In this document: one piece after another, positions 1-6,571 of the stretch
How the letters are laid out: each line of letters begins with the position of its first letter
How positions within the stretch are numbered: the stretch's first letter is position 1
NCBI GenBank assembly: GCA_002694945.1
Contig: NZNP01000089.1
Coordinates: 14,031-20,794 of the forward strand
Length of the DNA stretch: 6,764 nucleotides
Direction: 5' to 3'
DNA from: Gammaproteobacteria bacterium
GTDB taxonomy: Bacteria; Pseudomonadota; Gammaproteobacteria; Pseudomonadales; Azotimanducaceae
Position numbers and translations under genes: made by a program
The notes under the pieces: generated by a model
Database searches by the model: none
What the model saw: the letters and a program-made list of their open reading frames with translations, nothing else
What the model was told of the DNA's origin: nothing

Positions 1-855
1 GGTCTTTTTTCAAACTTTGCCAACGATACATTCAGGGTCGGAGACACTGTTTCAGTGATGCCCCCGCAGGGAAGGTTCTGCGTGCGGTTGCAACCAGAGA
101 GGGGAAAACAGTATTTGTTCATCGCCTCTGGCAGCGGGATAACCCCCGTCATTTCTAATCTCAAAAGTATTCTTGAGTCTGAACCTCGCAGCTCAGTCAC
201 ACTAATCTATGGTAACCAGCGTACTCCTACCATTATGTTCAAGGAGCGACTAAGTTTTCTAAAAAACGCCTATTTGGATCGGCTGCACTGGGTCAATATC
301 CTTAGCCGAGAAGACCAGGGTTGTCAGCTCTTAAATGGTCGACTAAATAACGCCAAAGGCCTAGCGTTAGCTCAACGGCTGATCAATGTCCCGACCTTCG
401 ATGAATATTTTATCTGTGGTCCATCAGGCATGCTTCCAGAAATGTCTAGATGGTTGCGGAGCCACGGAGTAGATGCCAAGAGCATTCACTATGAACTATT
501 TGCTACTTCTGCTGAAGATGCAGAGAACAAGCTCGCTAAGCAGCGGGTGCGAACAGAGAATCTCGCTGGCAGATTTAGTGACGTGACCATCATGCATGAT
601 GGTCGATCCCATGAATTTACTTTGGCCGCAGATGGTGAAAACCTTCTTGATTCTGGGATTGGGCAGGGTCTTGATCTGCCCCACTCCTGTAAGAGTGGCG
701 TTTGTTCTACATGCCGTTGCAGGTTGCTAGAGGGCGAGGTCGAAATGGATATCATGCACGGATTGGAACCTGAGGAAATAGAGGCTGGTTTTGTGTTGGC
801 TTGCCAAGCTCACCCCGTAAGCGATCTGGTCGTTCTCGATTTTGATCAAAAGTGA
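1..855 (+). CDS. Ferredoxin-NAD(P)H oxidoreductase with C-terminal [2Fe-2S] domain, PaaE-like (5' partial)
   Basis: Flavin- and iron-sulfur-containing electron-transfer subunit that would pass electrons from NAD(P)H through FAD and a [2Fe-2S] cluster to an oxygenase. The frame is open from base 1, so the N-terminus lies outside the window; ATG 58 and GTG 55 are internal. Of the 284 visible residues, 1-25 are the end of the flavin-binding barrel (FANDTFRVGD, then VMPPQGRF). The NAD(P)-binding domain follows, with GSGITP (44-49), IYGNQ and FICGPSGML (137-145). The last ~100 residues are a plant-type ferredoxin domain with Cys at 230, 235, 238 and 268, the complete CX4CX2CX29C pattern. The order FNR then ferredoxin matches PaaE of the phenylacetyl-CoA epoxidase and similar oxygenase reductases. 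About 70 residues appear to be missing. No paaABCD genes are in view. It may serve the P450 on the other strand, but that is inference, and an upstream oxygenase outside the window is equally possible. Confidence 0.93.
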   Translation, partial: GLFSNFANDTFRVGDTVSVMPPQGRFCVRLQPERGKQYLFIASGSGITPVISNLKSILESEPRSSVTLIYGNQRTPTIMFKERLSFLKNAYLDRLHWVNILSREDQGCQLLNGRLNNAKGLALAQRLINVPTFDEYFICGPSGMLPEMSRWLRSHGVDAKSIHYELFATSAEDAENKLAKQRVRTENLAGRFSDVTIMHDGRSHEFTLAADGENLLDSGIGQGLDLPHSCKSGVCSTCRCRLLEGEVEMDIMHGLEPEEIEAGFVLACQAHPVSDLVVLDFDQK

Positions 856-1049
856 AGCTCAATTAGAACTACACTTGAATCCGTCTTTGCTTTTGATCGA
901 TTGCATTCGTGAAACGGAATTTCGAGTACTGAGTTAATGAGGGAGAGGAGTTGAAGACTAGTTCAGATTCTTTTTTCTTTTAACTTTCTGTGGGGAATTT
1001 GGTGTTAATGTTAGATATTGTGAAGTAAGCCCAGGGACAAATTAAAAAA

Positions 1050-1535
1050 ATGAACGATTTAGATATTCCTAATTTCGGCGCACTACTTGCGGAGCATTTG
1101 TCGGCTGTGCCGGCCGATGCGTATCCCTATCTACTGTCGCAACTCGAGAGGACCGCAGCTGATCGATATCGTGGGTGGGCGGAAGATGTGCCTGAATACG
1201 CCGATGGTCTATTGGCTTGTGCTGCTAGTGAGGATGAGATAGCTGATCGTGTTGAAGCAATGTTTCCGCCATCGGATGAACACCGTCGTTTAGTTTTGAG
1301 CATAATCCCTGCAGCTAAAGCAACCTATTATGCCGCGTTCGAACCCTATGGTCCCGTCCATCAGATGACAATCCAGTCCAACGCCGAACGTCAGGGAGCA
1401 GGTGCCTGGCAGAATCTTAAAGCTCTTTATCCAGAACGTTCTGTTGAGTTTGATGAATTATCAGCTATTGAAGTCGGTAGCGCCGATTATCTTGATACGA
1501 TCTTGCCATTGCTGGAGGATAAAGCCCTAGTCTGA
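1050..1535 (+). CDS. Acidic hypothetical protein, 161 residues, family not recognised
   Basis: I do not recognise this protein. It is complete, with 161 residues, ATG start and TGA stop. It is strongly acidic: I count 28 Asp/Glu against 11 Lys/Arg. There is no signal peptide, membrane segment or Cys-rich metal motif; the only Cys is at residue 57. It looks mostly helical, with one more conserved-looking stretch around residues 88-120 (AAKATYYAAFEPYGPVHQ, then NAERQGAGAW). The start is preceded by AGGGA, 12-13 bases upstream, a rather long spacing, in an A-rich leader. It sits between the reductase (194 bp upstream) and the FAH-family gene (57 bp downstream), all on the same strand. It could therefore be a soluble accessory or small enzyme subunit of the same pathway. 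The long uninterrupted frame, its codon use like that of its neighbours, and the co-orientation support a real gene. No function is assigned. Confidence 0.8.
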   Translation: MNDLDIPNFGALLAEHLSAVPADAYPYLLSQLERTAADRYRGWAEDVPEYADGLLACAASEDEIADRVEAMFPPSDEHRRLVLSIIPAAKATYYAAFEPYGPVHQMTIQSNAERQGAGAWQNLKALYPERSVEFDELSAIEVGSADYLDTILPLLEDKALV

Positions 1536-1592
1536 ATCGGGTAGCTTGTTGTCCGTATTAATGCCTTAAACAAAATTTAGTTCGGAGAATGC

Positions 1593-2585
1593 ATGAAACT
1601 TGCCAGCCTGAAATCGGGACGTGATGGGCGCCTAGTCGTAGTGTCCCGGGATCTTACTCGTGCCGCGGAAGCGTCAGCAGTTGTATCGACATTGCAAGCT
1701 GCGATTGATTGCTGGGATACGGCGTCGGTGGAGCTTTTGCGGCTTTATGACAAGCTCAACTCTGGGGAGCTTCCTGATAGCTTTGCATTTGACCCCTCTC
1801 AATGCGATGCCCCCTTACCGAGAGCGTATCATTGGGCAGATGGCAGTGCGTATGTCACCCACGTTGAGTTGGTAAGAAAAGCTCGTGGTGCAGAACTACC
1901 TGAATCATTTTGGTCGGACCCACTGATTTATATGGGTGCTTCGGATGCATTCTTAGGCGCGACTGAAGACGTGCTTGTGGAAAACGAGGAATGGGGGATC
2001 GATTTCGAGGCAGAGGTCATTGTTATCACTGACGATGTTCCCGCCGGCATTTCTCCCGAACAAGCGTCAAAGCATATTCAGCTCATCGGTTTGGTTAACG
2101 ATGTTTCGTTACGCAATTTGATTCCCGAAGAGTTAGCTAAACAGTTCGGATTTTATCAGTCCAAGCCTTGGACAAGCTTTAGTCCCGTGGTGGTAACTCC
2201 CGACGAGTTAGGAGAGGCTTGGGAAGGCGCGAAACTACATTTACCGCTGCGGGCAGTCCTCAATGGAAAATTGGTAGGGGCTCCCAATGCCGGTATAGAT
2301 ATGACCTTTGACTTTCATCGGTTGATTTCACACTGCGCCAAATCACGAGACCTGATGGCTGGTACCGTTATTGGCTCAGGCACCGTCTCAAACGTAGGTA
2401 GTGAACATGGCTCGTGTTGCCTCGCTGAGGTGCGCTGCCTTGAAACAATTGCTGAAGGAAGACCAAAGACGCCCTTCATGTCGTTTGGTGACCGCGTCGA
2501 AATCGAGATGCTCGATCATGAAGGTCGATCGATTTTCGGGAAAATCGACCAGCGTATTGTCGAATACACGGCACCTACAGACTGA
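1593..2585 (+). CDS. Fumarylacetoacetate hydrolase family protein (330 aa)
   Basis: A member of the FAH superfamily, metal-dependent cytoplasmic enzymes that cleave C-C bonds of ring-fission products such as fumarylacetoacetate or fumarylpyruvate. The ~330-residue length, the N-terminus MKLASLKSGRDG with LVVVSRDL, and the block PLPRAYHWADGSAYVTHVEL (75-94) match the subfamily often annotated as fumarylacetoacetase in beta- and alphaproteobacteria; eukaryotic-type FAH is longer (~420). The expected acidic metal ligands are present: Glu139 and Glu141 in DFEAE, and Asp170 in NDVSLRN. Lys191 in the QSKP segment and the glycine-rich GSGTVSN (261-267) are also conserved features. The start is well supported by CGGAG five bases before ATG. 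It may be co-transcribed with the 161-residue gene 57 bp upstream. Its 3' end converges on the MFS gene with only 27 bp between stop codons. The exact substrate (homogentisate-, gentisate- or other route product) cannot be decided here. Confidence 0.93.
   Translation: MKLASLKSGRDGRLVVVSRDLTRAAEASAVVSTLQAAIDCWDTASVELLRLYDKLNSGELPDSFAFDPSQCDAPLPRAYHWADGSAYVTHVELVRKARGAELPESFWSDPLIYMGASDAFLGATEDVLVENEEWGIDFEAEVIVITDDVPAGISPEQASKHIQLIGLVNDVSLRNLIPEELAKQFGFYQSKPWTSFSPVVVTPDELGEAWEGAKLHLPLRAVLNGKLVGAPNAGIDMTFDFHRLISHCAKSRDLMAGTVIGSGTVSNVGSEHGSCCLAEVRCLETIAEGRPKTPFMSFGDRVEIEMLDHEGRSIFGKIDQRIVEYTAPTD
2523..2567. repeat. Two tandem short inverted repeats near the convergent gene ends
   Basis: Inside the 3' end of the FAH-family gene, bases 2529-2537 (TCGATTTTC) and 2540-2548 (GAAAATCGA) are perfect inverted repeats with a 2-base centre, foldable as an 8-bp stem with a CGGG tetraloop. 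The bases around them (GGTCGA at 2523, CGACC to 2550) allow a slipped longer stem. A second small stem, GTATT/AATAC around GTCG, follows at 2555-2567. Neither stem is followed by a T-run on either strand, so they are not classical intrinsic terminators. They may help end minus-strand transcripts running out of the MFS gene, or may simply be a product of the coding sequence. Confidence 0.4.
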
Positions 2586-2612
2586 TCGAGGTTAATCTCA
2601 ATATAACTTTTA

Positions 2613-3944
2613 CTATTTAACGCGGAGCTGATACGCCAGTAGACCACCAATTAGTATCGGGACGGCAAAGGTGATGAAATTTGCGGTCACACTAAACCCA
2701 GCAGCGATCATATATCCGGCGATAGCGGGTCCTATAACTGCGCCTGATCTGCCCAAGCCGATGGCCCAGCCGACACCTGTGCTCCTAATTGCTATTGGAT
2801 AAATTTTTGCCGCCACAGCATAAAGACCCGTGTAGCCTCCAGATAGAGTAAAACCAATAATGAAAATTAAGATCATTAATGTTGTTTGTCCGCTCGCGCT
2901 TGATACTGCTATCGCGAAGAGACACATCAGGGTGCTGGCAATAATCGTGAACACGGCAATTAGGTTAGAAAGGCGCCAAAGACTGGCGAGATAACCTAGG
3001 CAGAAGATGCCTAAAACACCTCCCAAATTGAAAAGGGTGAAGGCCAGATTAGCTATTGCTTCCGGATAATCTAAATTGATGATTAATTTTGGAATCCAAC
3101 TCATCAAGAAATACAATGAGCAGATACAGAGAAAGACTGTGAGCCATAGTCTTAGAGTCGCGCTACGGAACTTTGGTGTCAACAATGACATCATCTTTTC
3201 TAGAACATTCTGTGTGTCCGCCGTCGTAGACTGAGTGTCAGGGTCAATGATAGGGAGTTCTTTCAGTGGAGAGCGAGCCAGCTTAATTAGAATTCCATTG
3301 ATCTTTTCTAAAGCAAGAGGTGGTTTTTTGCTGCAGAGGAATTGTATTGACTCGGGTATAAACCATAGCGCGATGAACGTAAATAAAATTGCCAGGGAGC
3401 CACCGAGAAGGAACATGCTCCTCCACCCGAATTCGGGTACGATTTGATTAGCAACTAGGCCAGTCAAGGTAGCACCTAAAGGATAACCAGCGGTAACTGC
3501 GGTGACACAAAAGGCGCGATATTTTTCCGGACTGTATTCCGCAGCGATTGTTGCGACACTGGCAAGCATGGCTCCAGCGCCTAGTCCCGATAAAAAGCGT
3601 AGGGCGATAAGTAAACTCAGCGAGTCGATTGTGGCAGTCAGGGACACTGTCAGACCGACTAAGCCGAGGCTTGTTATGATAATGACCCGTCGTCCTAGAA
3701 CGTCCGACAGGCTGGCGATGAACATAGCGCCAAGCATCATGCCTGCGAGTGAGAAACTAAACACCAGCCCTAATTGTTCTGCGCCAAGTTGCAGCTCTTC
3801 GCCAATCTGATGGGCGGTGACTGCCATGGCGGTGATATCGAAGCCGTCGATCATGTTGAATAAGAGACAGAGTCCTACTATAAGATATTGCTGTCTGGAT
3901 ACTTTACCGTGATCGATAACTGCGCTGATGCGTGTTGCTGTCAT
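2613..3944 (-). CDS. MFS transporter, aromatic acid:H+ symporter (AAHS/PcaK-like) family
   Basis: Inner-membrane permease of the major facilitator superfamily, most like the AAHS group (PcaK, BenK, MhpT) that imports aromatic acids with protons. It is 443 residues with about 12 hydrophobic segments. Signature features are the first-helix motif DGFD (33-36), the loop 2-3 motif SLSDVLGRR (78-86), RFLSGLGAGAM (117-126), a charged central cytoplasmic loop at about 200-262, and YPIAIRSTGVGWAIGLGR (382-399) followed by GPAIAGY. Both Asp residues of DGFD, known to matter in PcaK, are present. It is the last gene of the minus-strand operon: its ATG lies 4 bp after the P450 stop with only a weak Shine-Dalgarno (GTGGAA), so reinitiation after the P450 is likely. 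The family points to uptake of a benzoate-like, hydroxybenzoate-like or similar carboxylate as pathway substrate. The real cargo is not determinable. Confidence 0.92.
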   Translation of the reverse strand: MTATRISAVIDHGKVSRQQYLIVGLCLLFNMIDGFDITAMAVTAHQIGEELQLGAEQLGLVFSFSLAGMMLGAMFIASLSDVLGRRVIIITSLGLVGLTVSLTATIDSLSLLIALRFLSGLGAGAMLASVATIAAEYSPEKYRAFCVTAVTAGYPLGATLTGLVANQIVPEFGWRSMFLLGGSLAILFTFIALWFIPESIQFLCSKKPPLALEKINGILIKLARSPLKELPIIDPDTQSTTADTQNVLEKMMSLLTPKFRSATLRLWLTVFLCICSLYFLMSWIPKLIINLDYPEAIANLAFTLFNLGGVLGIFCLGYLASLWRLSNLIAVFTIIASTLMCLFAIAVSSASGQTTLMILIFIIGFTLSGGYTGLYAVAAKIYPIAIRSTGVGWAIGLGRSGAVIGPAIAGYMIAAGFSVTANFITFAVPILIGGLLAYQLRVK

Positions 3945-3948
3945 TATT

Positions 3949-5238
3949 TCAGTTCCACTCGACCATAAGTTTCCGAGGCCCTCTAAAAGTCATGTTGGGC
4001 GAAAACGTTAGCTGCTGATTCTTGATCAAACTCAGGCTAGGTAAACGGTCAGTCAGAATCTCTAGAGCAATTTGACCCTCAAGCCTCGCGAGGCGAGCAC
4101 CTAGGCAAAAGTGAATACCGTGTCCAAACGAAATATGTCGATTGGCATTTTCTCGCTCCGGATTTAGCTCCGAGGGTTGATCGAACAATCGGCCATCATG
4201 ATTGGCTGCTCCAAGACTGAGGAATAGTCGAGTTCCTTTCGGTATCCGTATATCTTGGAAAGTTGTGTCTTGAGTTGCAACTCGCCGCCAGCTTGTTTGT
4301 GGGCCATCATAGCGGAGAACCTCTTCAAGGGTTTTTGGAATGGACGTTGGTGACTGGATTAGATTCTGCCAATGTTGTCGGTCTGGCAGGAGGTTCATAA
4401 GCGCAAGTGAAATAAAATTACTGACTATTTCGTGACCGGCAAAAGACAGTCCGTAAATAATCGACTGGATTTCTCGGTAGCTTAACTGCTCCGGATTTTC
4501 TTTGTGCGCCGATAGTAACTCCGAGGTGAGATCGTCTGCCGGATCTGTCAATCGTCGAGTCACGAATTCGCAGCAATACCGCCAGTAATTCAGCATGTTG
4601 CTCGCAATTTCTACTTGCTGCTTGTCGGAGGGTTTCCCCCACGTAAAAATAAGACGATTGGAGGTCCAGTGAATCAGTTTTGCATCATCCTCCTCCGGGA
4701 ATCCAATAAACCGGAAAATAACCTGACCAGGCATCGGGTGGGCAAGACACGAAACGATATCTGCGGGCTTACCTTTCTCGATCATTTGCTCGATTAACTT
4801 TTCTGTCGTCAAACGGATATAGGGTTCTAGAACTTTCATTCGACGAGAACTAAAACCTTCGCGAGTGAAGGTACGAATACGTGTATGGTCGGGCTGCTGA
4901 CAATTCGACATGACAGCCTGTGGGTTGTAGTCGTCGGTTGCCAGTATTGCTTGCGCGGCTTCGCATATTGGAAAAACGGGGTCTTGAACATTTCCTGAGG
5001 AGAAAATGTCATGATTCTTGAGAATTTCTGTGACGTTCTCCATACCAGTAACTACCAGATAACCTAATCGCCTAGCATAGAAAATAGGTGTATCTGCACT
5101 CAGTCGTTCGAGTTGCTCGTAGGGATTTTGAAGGTAGTTGGGGTCGAAAGGTGTGAACGTTTCATGAAAGGGACACCCTTTGGGTTCGGCTGCTGGCGTG
5201 ATACTTATTTTGTGATAAGCGTCAGATTGGTCGGTCAT
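3949..5238 (-). CDS. Cytochrome P450, CYP116-like catalytic domain (429 aa)
   Basis: Soluble haem monooxygenase that would hydroxylate or dealkylate a small substrate using electrons from a separate reductase. From ATG 5238 it is 429 residues. Visible landmarks are GCPF at 21-24, QQPDHTRIR (114-122), I-helix FAGHEIVSN (266-274), K-helix ExxR (Glu306-Arg309), SWRRVATQDT (316-325), GAANHDGRLF (343-352) and haem loop FGHGIHFCLGA (371-381) with Cys378 as iron ligand. The N-terminal GCPF, the WRRVAT-DT block and the TFRGP near the C-terminus resemble CYP116 (ThcB and CYP116B haem domains); the last feature is also shared with CYP255 (GcoA). No reductase is fused, so external redox partners are needed; the reductase at 1-855 is a candidate. 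Oddity: Ile271 replaces the usual Thr after the acidic residue of the I-helix. Start choice: the frame is open up to 5388, but ATG 5238 has GGAG nine bases upstream and gives normal family length. It overlaps the regulator gene by 17 bp. Confidence 0.94.
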   Translation of the reverse strand: MTDQSDAYHKISITPAAEPKGCPFHETFTPFDPNYLQNPYEQLERLSADTPIFYARRLGYLVVTGMENVTEILKNHDIFSSGNVQDPVFPICEAAQAILATDDYNPQAVMSNCQQPDHTRIRTFTREGFSSRRMKVLEPYIRLTTEKLIEQMIEKGKPADIVSCLAHPMPGQVIFRFIGFPEEDDAKLIHWTSNRLIFTWGKPSDKQQVEIASNMLNYWRYCCEFVTRRLTDPADDLTSELLSAHKENPEQLSYREIQSIIYGLSFAGHEIVSNFISLALMNLLPDRQHWQNLIQSPTSIPKTLEEVLRYDGPQTSWRRVATQDTTFQDIRIPKGTRLFLSLGAANHDGRLFDQPSELNPERENANRHISFGHGIHFCLGARLARLEGQIALEILTDRLPSLSLIKNQQLTFSPNMTFRGPRKLMVEWN

Positions 5239-5698
5239 TCGATTCAGCTCCCTCATCGAGTTTCTTGACGAGATCATCCAGTAATTCGTATAGCAATTCG
5301 AGCTTGCCATAACCGAAACGATCCGTAATGTAATCGTAGCGGTCAATGGACTTTGGTGCGATTGCTTTAAAGAGATCATGGCCGACATCGGTCAAGTAGA
5401 TCAGAGAACGTCGATTGTCTGTCATTGATTGGGATCTGCTAATCAAGCCACGTTTGTTTAGGTTTTGCACGATTCTTGAAAGACTAGGCATCAAAAGAAA
5501 ACAGCGAGCAGATAATTCTGACAGATCTTGTCCATCCTTTTCCCGAAGAGCTCGTATAACGCGCCATTGTTGTGAAGATAAGTTGTTGGCACGCAAAGAA
5601 GGCAAGAATTTTTTCATGACAGCTTCGCGGGCTCGCAGCAAAGCCATAGGCAGTGACCTATCAAAACTGCGCAATGCTTTCTCGCTGCCGTTCTTCAT
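5222..5698 (-). CDS. hpaR: MarR-family transcriptional regulator, HpaR/HpcR-like
   Basis: Winged-helix repressor of the MarR family, 158 residues, closest to HpaR/HpcR, which represses the homoprotocatechuate (4-hydroxyphenylacetate) meta-cleavage operon and is released by pathway aromatics. The typical HpaR opening LPMALLRAREAVMKKF (16-31) is followed by LSSQQWRVIRAL (40-51), the recognition-helix region ARCFLLMPSLSRIVQNLNKRG (64-84, conserved PSLSRI) and the wing with DNRRSLIYLT (94-103), containing the DxR element of MarR proteins. The C-terminal helix forms the dimer interface. Its ATG shares one base with the stop of the upstream FAH-superfamily gene (TAATG), and its 3' end overlaps the P450 by 17 bp, so it is embedded in the operon it probably controls. 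The likely operators are the palindromes at 6572-6591 and 6637-6656. The symbol denotes family resemblance; no homoprotocatechuate dioxygenase is visible, so the effector may differ. Confidence 0.9.
   Translation of the reverse strand: MKNGSEKALRSFDRSLPMALLRAREAVMKKFLPSLRANNLSSQQWRVIRALREKDGQDLSELSARCFLLMPSLSRIVQNLNKRGLISRSQSMTDNRRSLIYLTDVGHDLFKAIAPKSIDRYDYITDRFGYGKLELLYELLDDLVKKLDEGAESNDRPI
5239..5254 (-). promoter_or_regulatory. Shine-Dalgarno deciding the P450 start, inside the regulator gene
   Basis: On the minus strand GAGGGAG occupies 5254-5248, with GGAG ending nine bases before the ATG at 5238. It lies within the last codons of the MarR-type gene. This supports 5238 as the P450 start over the longer open frame reaching 5388, and suggests that ribosomes terminating on the regulator gene reinitiate on the P450. 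Confidence 0.6.
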
Positions 5699-6558
5699 TA
5701 CACTTTTTCGTCAATTACTTCGTTTCTTAGGATTCCGATACCCTCGACTTCCACTTCCACCGTATCGCCTGGTTTTAGCCATTTGGGAGGATTGAAGCGA
5801 GCTCCTGCACCATTAGGTGTTCCGGTAGCGATCAAATCTCCGGGCTTTAGTAGGTAGAACTGCGATAGATAGGCTATCAGGAAATTAATCGGGAACATCA
5901 TATTTGCGGTTGTATCGTTCTGACGCTCTTCACCATTCACTCTCGTAATGACGCGCATGTTTTCGTAGTTTTGGGCGCTAAATTCGTCGGCTGAAACAAG
6001 CCAAGGTCCTACTGAACCTGAATGGTAGAAGTTCTTTCCTTGAGTAACGTTAAACTTCGAGTGGCGTAGCCAATCACGGATTGTGCCCTCGTTCATGATC
6101 GTTAATCCCGCGATGTGTTCGTAGGCTTCTTGCTGTTGAATTCTGCGACCAGCTTTGCCAATGACAACAACGATTTCCCCCTCGTAATCTAACTGTTCGG
6201 ACTCGGGCGGTCGTAAAAGATAACCATTGTGCGAGGTCAGAGAGTCGGGCGTTCGCATAAAAAGGCTCGGTTTCGATGGAGCTTCTGATCCGTCGTTATA
6301 CTCCGCATTCCTATTTGCATAGTTGACACCGATACACGCGATTTTTTCTGGAGTGGGTATGGGAGGTTTAAGCCGCACGGCAGACAGCATCAGACTTGGC
6401 TGCGTTTTCTGGGCTACCGTTATAGCAGTGGCCAAGTGATCATGTGCGATGGCCTTCTTGAGATCACCTCCGATGTGAACCCCGAGGTCGACAATTTGGT
6501 TGTCGATGAGAGCGCCCCAGCTGGAACGATCGTTGTGTTCAAAACTGATAAAGCGCAT
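5698..6558 (-). CDS. FAH-superfamily enzyme, HpcE/YcgM-like hydrolase, isomerase or decarboxylase
   Basis: Second and distinct FAH-superfamily member, 286 residues, of the short type that includes HpcE domains (5-carboxymethyl-2-hydroxymuconate isomerase / OPET decarboxylase) and acylpyruvases. Motifs, numbered from ATG 6558: CIGVNYANRNAEY (75-87), metal-site DYEGEIVVVIGK (124-135, ligands Glu126 and Glu128), MNEGTIRDW (155-163), TQGKNFYHSG (172-181, Lys175) and PGDLIATGTPNGAG (239-252). The third metal ligand, usually Asp in an ND-x-S-x-RD motif, is Glu157 here; I recall other family members with NEG-x-RDW, so this may mark a subfamily rather than damage. Start: ATG 6558 begins the usual family N-terminus MRFISFEH; an in-frame GTG at 6570 would add four residues and has no Shine-Dalgarno. 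It is the first gene of the minus-strand operon, ending in TAATG shared with the regulator. It probably acts on a ring-cleavage product; chemistry and substrate are undetermined. Confidence 0.92.
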   Translation of the reverse strand: MRFISFEHNDRSSWGALIDNQIVDLGVHIGGDLKKAIAHDHLATAITVAQKTQPSLMLSAVRLKPPIPTPEKIACIGVNYANRNAEYNDGSEAPSKPSLFMRTPDSLTSHNGYLLRPPESEQLDYEGEIVVVIGKAGRRIQQQEAYEHIAGLTIMNEGTIRDWLRHSKFNVTQGKNFYHSGSVGPWLVSADEFSAQNYENMRVITRVNGEERQNDTTANMMFPINFLIAYLSQFYLLKPGDLIATGTPNGAGARFNPPKWLKPGDTVEVEVEGIGILRNEVIDEKV

Positions 6559-6571
6559 TGGATTTTTCACA

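Noticed and set aside
55..60. GTG/ATG as start of the reductase
   Set aside because: The frame continues upstream to base 1 with typical flavin-domain sequence (FANDTFRVGD), so these codons are internal to a truncated gene.
489..755. Minus-strand frames opposite the reductase
   Set aside because: They are shadows of the [2Fe-2S] domain coding region, without motif support.
840..851. Perfect palindrome TTTTGATCAAAA at the end of the reductase gene, with TTTTGATC again at 891-898
   Set aside because: It encodes the last residues, and the second copy is only half. It does not resemble the O1/O2 operators, so it is treated as chance.
856..1049. Intergenic gap searched for a terminator, promoter or small gene
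   Set aside because: An imperfect ATTC/GAAT stem near 905-920 lacks a T-run, the T-rich tract at 969-982 lacks a convincing stem, and promoter-like boxes near 980-1010 are weak. Nothing is supported.
3235..3810. Plus-strand open frames opposite the MFS gene
   Set aside because: They are antisense shadows of a well-supported membrane transporter, with no family resemblance.
5239..5388. 50-codon in-frame N-terminal extension of the P450
   Set aside because: It overlaps the MarR-type gene on the same strand, does not resemble P450 N-termini, and ATG 5238 has a good GGAG and gives normal family length.
6559..6570. GTG start four codons earlier for the HpcE-like gene
   Set aside because: It has no Shine-Dalgarno, abuts the operator palindrome, and the family N-terminus begins at the ATG at 6558; the GTG is not excluded.
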